The notes under the pieces are model-generated. The model had not been told where the DNA came from and did no database searches. It saw nothing but the letters and a program-made list of their open reading frames with translations. Shown one piece after another: positions 1 to 5,972 of a stretch of 7,389 nucleotides of DNA (the stretch's first letter is position 1; every line of letters begins with the position of its first letter). The DNA comes from Gammaproteobacteria bacterium. GTDB lineage: Bacteria > Pseudomonadota > Gammaproteobacteria > SURF-13. The stretch spans positions 1-7,389 of the forward strand of contig JAMCTV010000007.1 in NCBI GenBank assembly GCA_023381235.1, in the 5' to 3' direction. The position numbers and the translations under genes were made by a program.

Positions 1-254
1 ATGACTTTGAGGATGGTATCGAAACCGGGGCTACGCTCGCCGGAAAGAGCTTTGTAAAGGCTCTCACGGGATAGGCCGGCATCGCGCGCAACCTGCGCCA
101 TGCCCTTCGCACGGGCAATGTCGCCTAGTGCCTTGGCAATGAAAGCGGCGTCTCCGTTCGCTTCTTCGAAGCAAGCTTCGAGGTAGGCGGCCATTTCCTC
201 AGGGGTTCTGAGGTGTTCGGCAACGTCATAGCGAGTGGTAGCAGTTTTGGCCAT
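1..254 (-). CDS. HigA-like antitoxin (addiction module antidote protein), C-terminus cut by window edge
   Basis: This is the antitoxin half of a type II toxin-antitoxin pair. It should bind and neutralise the neighbouring toxin and repress the shared promoter. Eighty-four codons are visible from ATG at 254. The protein starts MAKTATTRYDVAEHLRTPEE and carries a Cro/C1-type helix-turn-helix at about residues 52-71 (MAQVARDAGLSRESLYKALS). The closing part, SPGFDTILKV, is where the family usually has only about 10-15 residues left, so most of the gene is here. It matches the HI1420/COG3636 antidote family. A GGAG Shine-Dalgarno lies 8 bases before the ATG, inside the end of the toxin gene, and the two genes are 5 bases apart. 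The toxin-first order is that of higBA-like loci. The visible antitoxin frame is intact although the toxin frame is not. Confidence 0.88.
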   Translation of the reverse strand, partial: MAKTATTRYDVAEHLRTPEEMAAYLEACFEEANGDAAFIAKALGDIARAKGMAQVARDAGLSRESLYKALSGERSPGFDTILKV

Positions 255-259
255 AGTGA

Positions 260-560
260 TTACTCCGAAAGGTTGCGGGCGAGGCGCAAGGCAGTCTTGA
301 TATCTTCGGCTTGGGTGCTCTTAATCACCACCGGCCAAGAGAATGATTACTTCTCGCCCTCGCTTTTTGAAATAGACCCTGTACCCAGGGCCGTAGTTGA
401 TTCGCAATTCCGATACACCTTCACCAACCGGCTCTACGTCACCAGGGTTCCCGCCAGCGAGGCGCTCGATCCTGGCCTGAACACGGCGGGCTCTGGCCTG
501 GTTGTCACGTAGGTTGTCGAGCCATTGAGCAAAGACGCCGGTCTTGCGAATTTCGACCAT
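260..560 (-). pseudogene. HigB/RelE-like toxin (HI1419 'killer protein' family), frameshifted near the C-terminus
   Basis: The upstream gene of the pair encodes a RelE/ParE-superfamily toxin, a family that usually acts as a ribosome-dependent mRNA endonuclease. From ATG at 560 the frame reads 79 residues (MVEIRKTGVFAQWLDNLRD..., then YRVYFKKRGREVIILLAGGD) and meets TAA at 323-321. Skipping one T at 323/324 restores the frame for 20 more codons, giving KSTQAEDIKTALRLARNLSE and a stop at 262-260. The restored product is 99 residues, the normal family length, and its end is typical of the family (LLAGGDKSTQ...). The restored stop lies 5 bases before the antitoxin ATG, as expected for an intact locus. 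The break is therefore a one-base insertion, either a real inactivating mutation or a sequencing error. The context GAT-TAA-G does not look like a programmed +1 slip site. The truncated protein would lack the final helical segment. Confidence 0.85.
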
Positions 561-566
561 CCGCTA

Positions 567-595
567 ACTGTAGCCATATGGCTACATCATGTCAA
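567..595 (-). promoter_or_regulatory. Toxin-antitoxin promoter (TTGACA - 17 bp - TACAGT)
   Basis: Reading the minus strand, a consensus -35 box TTGACA (595-590) is followed after 17 bases by TACAGT (572-567), which matches 4 of 6 positions of the -10 consensus. The expected transcription start is near 560, the first base of the toxin ATG. The mRNA would then be leaderless or almost so, and no Shine-Dalgarno is visible between 566 and 561. Confidence 0.65.
569..586. promoter_or_regulatory. 18-bp perfect palindrome, probable autoregulatory operator
   Basis: TGTAGCCATATGGCTACA equals its own reverse complement. It fills most of the promoter spacer and covers the first four bases of the -10 box. 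A dimeric helix-turn-helix antitoxin bound here would block RNA polymerase, the usual conditional-repression arrangement of type II toxin-antitoxin loci. The palindrome and its position are visible directly; its recognition by the adjacent antitoxin is inferred. Confidence 0.7.
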
Positions 596-685
596 TGGCT
601 AAAACGGTATTGCCTCAAGTGACCAACCGGAGTGAGGGACAACTCATGTCAGGTTGAGAGGTGCGCGTCATGTCTTGCACCGGCC

Positions 686-1093
686 TCACACCAAGCTACG
701 CAGCTTGCTCATCAGGTATCCGCCCAGCCATAGCATGGCCTCCCACAGTTGCACCGTCACCAGGCCGATGAGTAAGGAGTGTACGAACATGGTTTCGATC
801 ACCTTGTCCGCGCCGAGGAAGGCCAAGGCGGGTGAGCCGGCCCAGGGGACAGTCGAAGCCAGCACTTTGCGTATCAAGGGTTTCCCTTTGAAGGCGTGAT
901 AGCCGAGTGGAGCCATCACCAGGGGCGCGATTATTAAATGCAGGCCGCCTGCGAGATAAACCACATAGGTGTACAGCCCAGCGAGGACAATAAGCGCAAT
1001 CCAGTTGCGTAAATGGGAGGACCGCGCGCTGGGCTTTGTGCCTGTGTCGGCGCTGTAGGCAAGCGACAAAGGGGGGTCTTTACGCTGCGTCAT
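686..1093 (-). CDS. Unrecognised small integral membrane protein, 135 aa
   Basis: I do not recognise this family. The ATG at 1093 overlaps the stop of the DUF167 gene (ATGA) and has an AAAGG Shine-Dalgarno 6 bases upstream. An open frame continues to 1213 but only by running inside the DUF167 gene. The N-terminal 29 residues are polar. Hydrophobic stretches follow at about 31-50 (WIALIVLAGLYTYVVYLAGG), 51-67 and 102-126, with a weaker one at 78-95. This suggests three or four membrane spans, with basic loops (HAFKGKPLIRK, residues 66-76; terminal MSKLRSLV). No catalytic motif or cysteine is evident. The overlap implies translational coupling to DUF167 and membership in the fccB transcript. 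It is not the YggT protein that often neighbours DUF167 genes. The next gene downstream starts a separate toxin-antitoxin unit. Confidence 0.75.
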   Translation of the reverse strand: MTQRKDPPLSLAYSADTGTKPSARSSHLRNWIALIVLAGLYTYVVYLAGGLHLIIAPLVMAPLGYHAFKGKPLIRKVLASTVPWAGSPALAFLGADKVIETMFVHSLLIGLVTVQLWEAMLWLGGYLMSKLRSLV

Positions 1094-1425
1094 ACATGGC
1101 CTTTCAATTTGGACAGGCAAGCGGCGTCCAATTCGTACAAGCCGTTGATGCGGACGACCTTCTCCGCGTGCGCGTGACCGGAGATGATTTCCACGGAGCG
1201 GTTGTTCAGCCACTCGGAGAGGAGTCTCACCACGGCCTCATTCGCCTTGCCGCCTTCCGGGGGCGCGGCGACCTTGATTTTCAGCTTGTCTCCAAGCGCG
1301 CCCACGATAACGGAACGGCTTGTGCCGGGAACGACCTTCAAGCGCAACTCGACACCCAGCGGAGTGCGCCTTACAAACGGCGGCCCGTCCCCGGAAGAAG
1401 TCTCCTGCGTTTTATTTGCCGACAA
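1090..1425 (-). CDS. DUF167 / YggU (UPF0235) family protein, 111 aa
   Basis: This is a small soluble protein of the conserved DUF167 family, whose molecular function is not established. The family core is clear: VELRLKVVPGTSRSVIVG at about 25-42, GDKLKIKVAAPPEGGKAN at 45-62 (the most conserved part of the family), and ISGHAHAEKVVRI at 81-93, where the family usually has a G-x-x-x-x-x-K element. The only start in the frame after the upstream in-frame stop is TTG at 1425, which lies inside the end of the small membrane ORF (14-base overlap). It has no good Shine-Dalgarno. An AGGAG a few codons into the gene has no usable in-frame start after it. Translation is therefore probably coupled to the upstream small gene. 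The first 20 residues are polar and variable and may not be conserved. Confidence 0.9.
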   Translation of the reverse strand: MSANKTQETSSGDGPPFVRRTPLGVELRLKVVPGTSRSVIVGALGDKLKIKVAAPPEGGKANEAVVRLLSEWLNNRSVEIISGHAHAEKVVRINGLYELDAACLSKLKGHV

Positions 1426-1495
1426 GCAGCGAGGTAAGCCAGGCCGCTATCACAATCGCCGCCGCCAGACTCAACATCACAAAGGTGAAATCCAT
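1412..1495 (-). CDS. Small single-span membrane protein, 27 aa, between fccB and DUF167
   Basis: A 27-codon frame starts with ATG at 1495, 3 bases after the fccB stop, with GGAGAG about 8 bases upstream inside the end of fccB. The product begins MDFTFVMLSLAAAIVIAAW and ends LTSLLVGK. That is a single hydrophobic helix (about residues 4-25) with one acidic residue near the N-terminus and a closing lysine, the shape of a small inner-membrane subunit or anchor. It overlaps the DUF167 start by 14 bases. Spacing, ribosome site and composition support a real gene, but I recognise no family. It may associate with the flavoprotein system or may mainly serve translational coupling. A random open frame of this length is possible, hence the moderate confidence. 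Confidence 0.6.
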   Translation of the reverse strand: MDFTFVMLSLAAAIVIAAWLTSLLVGK

Positions 1496-1498
1496 GGT

Positions 1499-2842
1499 TT
1501 ATGTCTCTCCGAATAAATCGTTGTAAATTCCCTGCGCCCACTCCAAGGTGGCCTTGCCCTGATCGGCGCTGCGTTCCTGGAACATTTTTGTATCCTTGGA
1601 AAAGCTGAACTCCTTTTTCTCCGCATCGTAGGCATAACGCGCATCCACGCTGATCGCCTCTTTGGGATTGGCATTAACCATCGAATAGCAGGTGGTGGTA
1701 GGCGTCTGCCAGTCTATCTTTTTGCCCGCCGCATGCGCCGCGATCACCTTGGCGACGTAGCGCCCTTCGGTGTTGGCGGTGTTGGCGCTCTTGGAGAACG
1801 GCATCGGACGCGAATCGCCCGCGATGTACACGCGCTCATCGCCAAGCACGTTGTATTTGAGCACGTCTATGCGCGCCTCTTTTTGCAGGCTCTTGGCATC
1901 CATCACGCCCAGGGTTTCCAGCAGTTTCGACCCGCGGATGTTAGGGTAGATGGCCGCGTCATCGAACTGGTAGGAATCAAACTCGGTGTTGATGGTTTTC
2001 TTGTCCACGTCCACGGAGGTGATGGTGATGGAAGGAGCGTATTCGATGATGTCCTTATACAACTCATTGAAGGCGGCATGGAAGCCGTCCTTCTTGATGG
2101 TGATGTCGGGGTTGTGATCGAGCACCAGCACCTTGCCCTTGATTTTGTTTTTCTTGAATACCGAGGCGATCATGCAGGCGCGCTCATACGGCGCGGGCAG
2201 GCAGCGGTAATTGCCGCCGGGCACGGTCTGGATAAATACGCCGTCTTTGAAATTCTGTATCTTGCGTTTGAGGGTAACGTGTTCGGTCCCCATCATCCAG
2301 CCCGCCGGATACTCGGTACGCAAACGGTATTCGGTGTCCGGATCGTTCACGCCGATCTTGGCGTAGTCGTAATCTATGCCGGGGGTGAGCACCAGATAGT
2401 CATAGGCGATTTCGCCCTCATTGGTAATGAGCTTGCGCCCCGCCCGATCTGCGCCGATGCAGGTGGCGTTGAAGAAGGTGTAGCCGCCGTTCTTGGCCGC
2501 GTTGAGGAAACTGTGTCCGGCGAGAAATTCCAGATTGATGACATCTGCATACCACAAATTGCTGGCGAAACACGAACTGTACATCGCGCGCTTTTCCACC
2601 AGCACTACGTCGAATTTTGGATTTTCCTTCTTTAAATACTTGGCGATGGTGAGGCCGGAGGTGCCGCCGCCCACCACCACTACGCGCGGGCCCTTGGCCT
2701 TGGGCAGATAGGCCTTCTTGCCGGCGCTTACGCCCTTGGGCGCGGCCTGCGCCATATCAGGCAGTCCGCCCACAGTGCCTGCGGCCAGGGCGGCGCCGGT
2801 GAGTTTAATAAAGCTACGCCGGGATAGTTTGTTTTTTTTCAT
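1499..2842 (-). CDS. fccB: Flavocytochrome c sulfide dehydrogenase, flavoprotein subunit (FccB/SoxF type), 447 aa
   Basis: This is a periplasmic FAD enzyme that oxidises sulfide to sulfur or polysulfide and passes electrons to a c-type cytochrome. A twin-arginine signal (SRRSFIK, residues 7-13) precedes a hydrophobic stretch and a likely AQA|AP cleavage near 33. The FAD dinucleotide-binding motif VVVVGGGTSGLTIAKYL is at 54-70. The three functional cysteines of the family can be matched: Cys91 (YSSCFASN) for the covalent FAD link, and Cys214 (YRCLPAPYERA) and Cys385 (TTTCYSMVNA) for the redox disulfide. VYIAGDSRPMPFSKSANTANTEG (338-360) is the second FAD-contact region, and the C-terminal FCSD flavin-binding domain follows. 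The ATG at 2842 has GAGAG about 7 bases upstream; a GTG 18 bases earlier is less suitable. The catalytic residues look complete. The usual partner, cytochrome subunit fccA, is not adjacent. Confidence 0.9.
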   Translation of the reverse strand: MKKNKLSRRSFIKLTGAALAAGTVGGLPDMAQAAPKGVSAGKKAYLPKAKGPRVVVVGGGTSGLTIAKYLKKENPKFDVVLVEKRAMYSSCFASNLWYADVINLEFLAGHSFLNAAKNGGYTFFNATCIGADRAGRKLITNEGEIAYDYLVLTPGIDYDYAKIGVNDPDTEYRLRTEYPAGWMMGTEHVTLKRKIQNFKDGVFIQTVPGGNYRCLPAPYERACMIASVFKKNKIKGKVLVLDHNPDITIKKDGFHAAFNELYKDIIEYAPSITITSVDVDKKTINTEFDSYQFDDAAIYPNIRGSKLLETLGVMDAKSLQKEARIDVLKYNVLGDERVYIAGDSRPMPFSKSANTANTEGRYVAKVIAAHAAGKKIDWQTPTTTCYSMVNANPKEAISVDARYAYDAEKKEFSFSKDTKMFQERSADQGKATLEWAQGIYNDLFGET

Positions 2843-2881
2843 GGGCCACTCTCTAAACACTATGGATGGGAGATTAGTGGA

Positions 2882-2910
2882 ATATTAAGCCCAAGCAGGC
2901 TGATAGGCAA
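2882..2910 (-). promoter_or_regulatory. Candidate sigma70 promoter for the fccB gene set
   Basis: In the gap between the glycosylase stop and fccB, the minus strand has TTGCCT (2910-2905), a 17-base spacer and TAATAT (2887-2882). Each box matches its consensus at 4 of 6 positions. Transcription would begin near 2875 and give an untranslated leader of about 33 bases. It is the best-spaced pair in the gap, but the match is only moderate. Confidence 0.4.
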
Positions 2911-2913
2911 TAA

Positions 2914-3591
2914 TTACTGCACCCGCGACGGACAGGCGGCGCCCAGGCAACATAGTTCGCAGCGCGGGTGCGGGCGGCATACCTCTTTGGCGTGGCGCAC
3001 GATGAGGGCGTGAAACTCATTGAATAATCTTATTTTTTCCGCACCGCGCCAGCCTTTTTCAAACAGGGCGCGCAGCATTTCGTAATCCTCATCGCCGCGC
3101 ACATGACCAAGGCGGCTGTGCAGGCGGCGCGTGTAGGCGTCTATCACAAACACCGGGCGCTCAAAGGCGTAGAGCAGAATATCGTCCGCGGTCTCCGGCC
3201 CGACGCCGTTTACCGCCAGCAGCCGTTTGCGTAACACGGGAGTGGACAGGCGCGCCAGCGATTCATGCCCGCCTTGTGCAAGATACCAGACGCAGAAGTT
3301 GCGCAGGCGCTTGGCCTTGATGTTGAAATAGCCGGAGGGTTTGAGCAGGCGCGCGAGGCGCGCGTGCGGCATATGTGCGATGACGTGCGGGGCCAGCGCC
3401 TGAGCCTGTTTGAGATTGGCAATCGCCTTTTCGACGTTGCTCCACGCGGTGTTTTGCGTGAGCACCGCGCCCACCATGACTTCAAACGGCGTCTCGCCCG
3501 GCCACCAGTGCTGCGGGCCGTAGTGGCGGTAAAGGGCACGATAAACTGTTTTGAAGCTCACACTCTGCGCTACTCTATAGGGCCTATCCAT
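2914..3591 (-). CDS. Endonuclease III-related HhH-GPD DNA glycosylase (COG2231 type), 225 aa
   Basis: This is a base-excision repair protein of the endonuclease III superfamily. The N-terminal region FEVMVGAVLTQNTAW (36-50) is typical of the COG2231 branch. The helix-hairpin-helix is LLAVNGVGPETADDILLYA (124-142), followed by VIDAYTRR with the catalytic aspartate at 151. The C-terminus has cysteines at 205, 211, 214 and 220 (C-x5-C-x2-C-x5-C), close to the [4Fe-4S] loop of Nth (C-x6-C-x2-C-x5-C). Where Nth has its catalytic lysine (GVGRKTA) this protein has Glu133 (GVGPETA). It is therefore probably a monofunctional glycosylase rather than a lyase; Helicobacter MagIII, a 3-methyladenine glycosylase, belongs to the same broad group. 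The ATG at 3591 lacks a clear ribosome site. GTG at 3561 is an alternative start. Its substrate cannot be told from sequence. Confidence 0.87.
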   Translation of the reverse strand: MDRPYRVAQSVSFKTVYRALYRHYGPQHWWPGETPFEVMVGAVLTQNTAWSNVEKAIANLKQAQALAPHVIAHMPHARLARLLKPSGYFNIKAKRLRNFCVWYLAQGGHESLARLSTPVLRKRLLAVNGVGPETADDILLYAFERPVFVIDAYTRRLHSRLGHVRGDEDYEMLRALFEKGWRGAEKIRLFNEFHALIVRHAKEVCRPHPRCELCCLGAACPSRVQ

Positions 3592-3637
3592 CCGGTTGAG
3601 CGTTGCGGTCTCAAATCCCCCCCTCGCTACGCTCGAC

Positions 3638-3654
3638 CCCCTTTAAAAAAGGGG
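3638..3654. repeat. Short inverted repeat (CCCCTTT-AAA-AAAGGGG) after rluB
   Basis: A perfect 7-bp stem with a 3-base loop lies 8 bases beyond the rluB stop and before the glycosylase gene. On the plus strand it is preceded by a C-rich tract (3617-3623) and CTCGCTACGCTCG. It resembles dispersed C-rich intergenic repeats seen in many gammaproteobacterial genomes. No T-run follows the stem on the minus strand, so it is a weak terminator candidate, although the hairpin could still protect the 3' end of the rluB mRNA. Confidence 0.5.
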
Positions 3655-3661
3655 TACAGTA

Positions 3662-4501
3662 TCAACGTTTTTGCATCTCCCGGCGCGGCTTGCGTTGAGG
3701 CGCTGAGGGTCTCGTGCTGCGCCGCAGCCCGATGGATCCCGCACCGCGTTGCGGTGCTGGCTCAGGCTGCATGTCTACCGCTTGCAACAACAGCGCGAGC
3801 TGCTCCTCATCCAGTTCCTTATGCTGCCCGCGATGCAACCCGCGCGGCAGCGTCACCGGCCCGAAGCGCACGCGCGTCAGGCGGCTCACCTTCACGCCCT
3901 GCGACTCCCACAAACGCCGCACCTCGCGCTTGCGTCCTTCCTTGAGCGTGACGTGGTACCAGCGATTGGCGCCCTCGCCGCCCGCGTCCACGATGCTGTC
4001 AAAATGCGCCGCGCCGTCTTCCAGCGCCACGCCCTGTTTGAGCGTGCGCAGCATGGTTTTGTCCACCGCACCCAGCACGCGCACCGCGTACTCGCGCTCC
4101 AGTTCGCGCGCAGGGTGCATGAGGCGGTTGGCCAGTTCACCGTCGGTGGTGAACAGCAGCAGGCCGGAGGAATTGATGTCGAGGCGCCCGACCATGATCC
4201 AGCGGCCCTTGCGCAGCGGCGGCAGCTTGTCAAACACCGTGCTGCGCTGTTCCGGATCGGAGCGCGTGCACATCTCCCCTTCCGGCTTGTAATACATCAG
4301 CACGCGCTGTTTGACTCCGCCCAGGCGATGCGCCGGTATCGGCACGTCGTCGAGGGTAATCGTGTCGCCGGGACCCGCCGTGTCGCCGAGTTTGGCGGAC
4401 TCGCCGTTGACCTTGACGCGTCCGGACTTGATCCACTCCTCAATCTCGCGCCGCGAGCCGTAACCGGCGTGCGCCAGAAGTTTTTGCAGGCGTTCAGCCA
4501 T
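3662..4501 (-). CDS. rluB: 23S rRNA pseudouridine synthase RluB, 279 aa
   Basis: RluB isomerises a uridine of 23S rRNA (2605 in E. coli numbering) to pseudouridine in the peptidyl-transferase region. An N-terminal S4 RNA-binding domain (ERLQKLLAHAGYGSRREIEEWI, about 3-24, to about 60) is followed by the RsuA/RluB catalytic domain. Its signature GRLDINSSGLLLFTTDG (105-121) contains the catalytic Asp108. EGRKREVRRLWESQGVKVSRLTRVRFG is the conserved second half. The last 30 or so residues are rich in Arg, Pro and Gln, as in the basic tails of RluB proteins. The ATG at 4501 gives the family N-terminus MAERLQKLLA; a TTG at 4528 would add 9 residues. Neither has a good ribosome site, so translation is probably coupled to scpB, whose stop is 23 bases away. 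The closely related RluE/RluF/RsuA enzymes are less likely given the scpAB context. Confidence 0.93.
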   Translation of the reverse strand: MAERLQKLLAHAGYGSRREIEEWIKSGRVKVNGESAKLGDTAGPGDTITLDDVPIPAHRLGGVKQRVLMYYKPEGEMCTRSDPEQRSTVFDKLPPLRKGRWIMVGRLDINSSGLLLFTTDGELANRLMHPARELEREYAVRVLGAVDKTMLRTLKQGVALEDGAAHFDSIVDAGGEGANRWYHVTLKEGRKREVRRLWESQGVKVSRLTRVRFGPVTLPRGLHRGQHKELDEEQLALLLQAVDMQPEPAPQRGAGSIGLRRSTRPSAPQRKPRREMQKR

Positions 4502-4524
4502 GAGCGGGCAAGCCGCGACCGGGT

Positions 4525-5154
4525 TCAATCACCCGGCTCTGCGCCGGCGGAAGCGGGAGCCGCATCGGCGTCCTCAAGCGGCTGCGCGGGCAACATCTCC
4601 GCCAAATCCAGTTCCGGATGCGCCACATCCGGCGCAGGGAGTTCGGCCAGCGTGGGCAGGTCTTCCAGGCTGCGCAGATTGAAGTAATCCAGAAACTCGC
4701 GCGTGGTGGCGTACAGCGCGGGCCTGCCCGGCACCTCGCGGTGACCCACAGTGCGTATCCATTCACGTTCTTGCAGTGTTTTCATGATGCTGGAGGCGAT
4801 CGTCACGCCGCGGATCTCTTCGATCTCGGCGCGCGTGATGGGTTGCCGGTAGGCGATCAGGGCCAGCGTCTCCAGCAAGGCGCGCGAGTAGCGCGGCGCG
4901 CGCTCCTCCCACAGCCTGGCCACCCAGGGCGCGAACTCCTGCCTGACCTGGATGCGCCAGCCGCTGCTCACCTCGCGCAATTCGATGCTGCGCGCTGCGC
5001 AGTCGCCGCGCAGTTGTTGCAGGGCCTCGCGCAGTTGTTCGCGCGCGGGACGTTCCGTCTCGTTGAACAAACCGAGCAGGCGCTCATCGCTCAGCGGCTC
5101 CCCGGCCGCAAGCAGCGCAGCCTCCAGAATGTTTTTTATCGTCGCTATGTCCAC
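4525..5154 (-). CDS. scpB: Segregation and condensation protein B, 209 aa
   Basis: ScpB forms a dimer that binds ScpA and, with SMC, makes the condensin complex for chromosome compaction and segregation. It has two winged-helix domains, at about residues 1-80 (IKNILEAALLAAGEPLSDERL) and 88-165. The second holds the family signature LALIAYRQPITRAEIEEIRG (97-116) and VGHREVPGRPALYATTREFLDYF (136-158). The tail from about 165 is acidic and rich in Ala and Pro, as is usual. The start is GTG at 5154, which overlaps the end of scpA by 10 bases and implies coupled translation. The presence of scpAB implies an SMC rather than a MukBEF condensin in this organism, which fits sulfur-oxidising gammaproteobacteria and not enterics. 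Confidence 0.94.
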   Translation of the reverse strand: MDIATIKNILEAALLAAGEPLSDERLLGLFNETERPAREQLREALQQLRGDCAARSIELREVSSGWRIQVRQEFAPWVARLWEERAPRYSRALLETLALIAYRQPITRAEIEEIRGVTIASSIMKTLQEREWIRTVGHREVPGRPALYATTREFLDYFNLRSLEDLPTLAELPAPDVAHPELDLAEMLPAQPLEDADAAPASAGAEPGD

Positions 5155-5963
5155 GGTGACGCTGTCGTACTCGCACTTCTAATATGAATCGTGCCATACA
5201 AATCGTGCTGCACCAGCTCGATCAGCGATTCCTTGATGAGCTCAAGCAACGCAAGAAACGTCACCACCACGCCACGCCGTCCTTCCTCATGCGGAAACAG
5301 CGCCTGGAACTCGGTAAAGTGATCGGCCTGGATGCGGCTCAGAATCTGGCTCATGCGCTCGCGCACCGACAATGGTTCACGCTGGATATGATGGTGGGTG
5401 TACATCACGGCGCGCGCGAGGGCATCGCTGAAGGCGCGCAGCAACTCATCCAGCGTCACCGTGGGCAGCGGCCGGGCGACGGATTTGAAGCGCGCCTCGG
5501 CCAGAGCCTGGAATACGTCGCGCCCAATCTGCGGCAAGGCATCGAACTGTTCGGCGGCCTGCTTAAAGCGTTCATACTCCAGCAGGCGCCGCGCCAGTTC
5601 GGCGCGCGGGTCCTGCTCTTCTCCCGCCTCGACCGGACGCGGCAGCAGCATGCGCGACTTGATCTCGGCCAGCATCGCGGCCATCAGCAGATATTCCGCC
5701 GCCAACTCCAGGCGCAACTCGCGCATCAGGTCAATGTACTCCATGTACTGCTGCGTAACGCGGGCGATGGGAATGTCCAGGATGTCCAGATTCTCGCGCT
5801 TGATGAGGTAGAGCAGCAGATCGAGCGGGCCCTGGAAGGTTTCCAGAAAAATCTCCAGCGCATCGGGCGGGATATAGAGGTCGTGCGGCAGGTCGGTCAC
5901 AGCCTCACTCTTCACCCTGGCGGTGGGCGTGTGCAGCGTCGCGTTCGTCAATGTCTCATTCAT
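5145..5963 (-). CDS. scpA: Segregation and condensation protein A (kleisin), 272 aa
   Basis: ScpA is the kleisin subunit that bridges the two SMC heads and carries ScpB. After a variable first 35 residues come the conserved segments IFLETFQGPLDLLLYLIKRE (38-57) and LDILDIPIARVTQQYMEYID (59-78), then LAAEYLLMAAMLAEIKSRMLLP (87-108), the N-terminal SMC-neck-binding helices. The C-terminal winged helix (about 195-255, ending VVVTFLALLELIKESLIELVQ) binds the SMC cap. Length is normal for the family. The ATG at 5963 and a GTG directly before it at 5966 are both possible starts. Neither has a clear Shine-Dalgarno, and the trpS stop is only 9 bases upstream, so coupling to trpS translation is likely. 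Its 3' end overlaps scpB by 10 bases. Confidence 0.94.
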   Translation of the reverse strand: MNETLTNATLHTPTARVKSEAVTDLPHDLYIPPDALEIFLETFQGPLDLLLYLIKRENLDILDIPIARVTQQYMEYIDLMRELRLELAAEYLLMAAMLAEIKSRMLLPRPVEAGEEQDPRAELARRLLEYERFKQAAEQFDALPQIGRDVFQALAEARFKSVARPLPTVTLDELLRAFSDALARAVMYTHHHIQREPLSVRERMSQILSRIQADHFTEFQALFPHEEGRRGVVVTFLALLELIKESLIELVQHDLYGTIHIRSASTTASPWT

Positions 5964-5972
5964 CACGTGATT

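Noticed and set aside
587..685. Remnant of an insertion sequence in the gap between the toxin promoter and the membrane protein gene
   Set aside because: The stretch has short imperfect repeats (CAAC...GTTG around 640-657) but no recognisable transposase piece or paired terminal repeats.
1094..1213. Longer 175-residue version of the membrane protein starting at 1213
   Set aside because: The added 40 residues lie within the DUF167 gene in another frame; the ATG at 1093 has a ribosome site and a typical ATGA overlap.
1733..2635. A 300-codon plus-strand open frame
   Set aside because: It is entirely antisense to fccB, whose family motifs are unambiguous; the antisense product shows no motif.
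3741..3757. GCACCGC-GTT-GCGGTGC hairpin in the 3' part of rluB
   Set aside because: It is a perfect 7-bp stem but falls within the Arg/Pro/Gln-rich coding tail of a GC-rich gene, where such stems arise readily; no associated T-run.
3265..4687. Overlapping long plus-strand frames across the glycosylase, rluB and scpB
   Set aside because: They are antisense to three recognisable genes, and their products are Ala/Arg/His-rich without domains.
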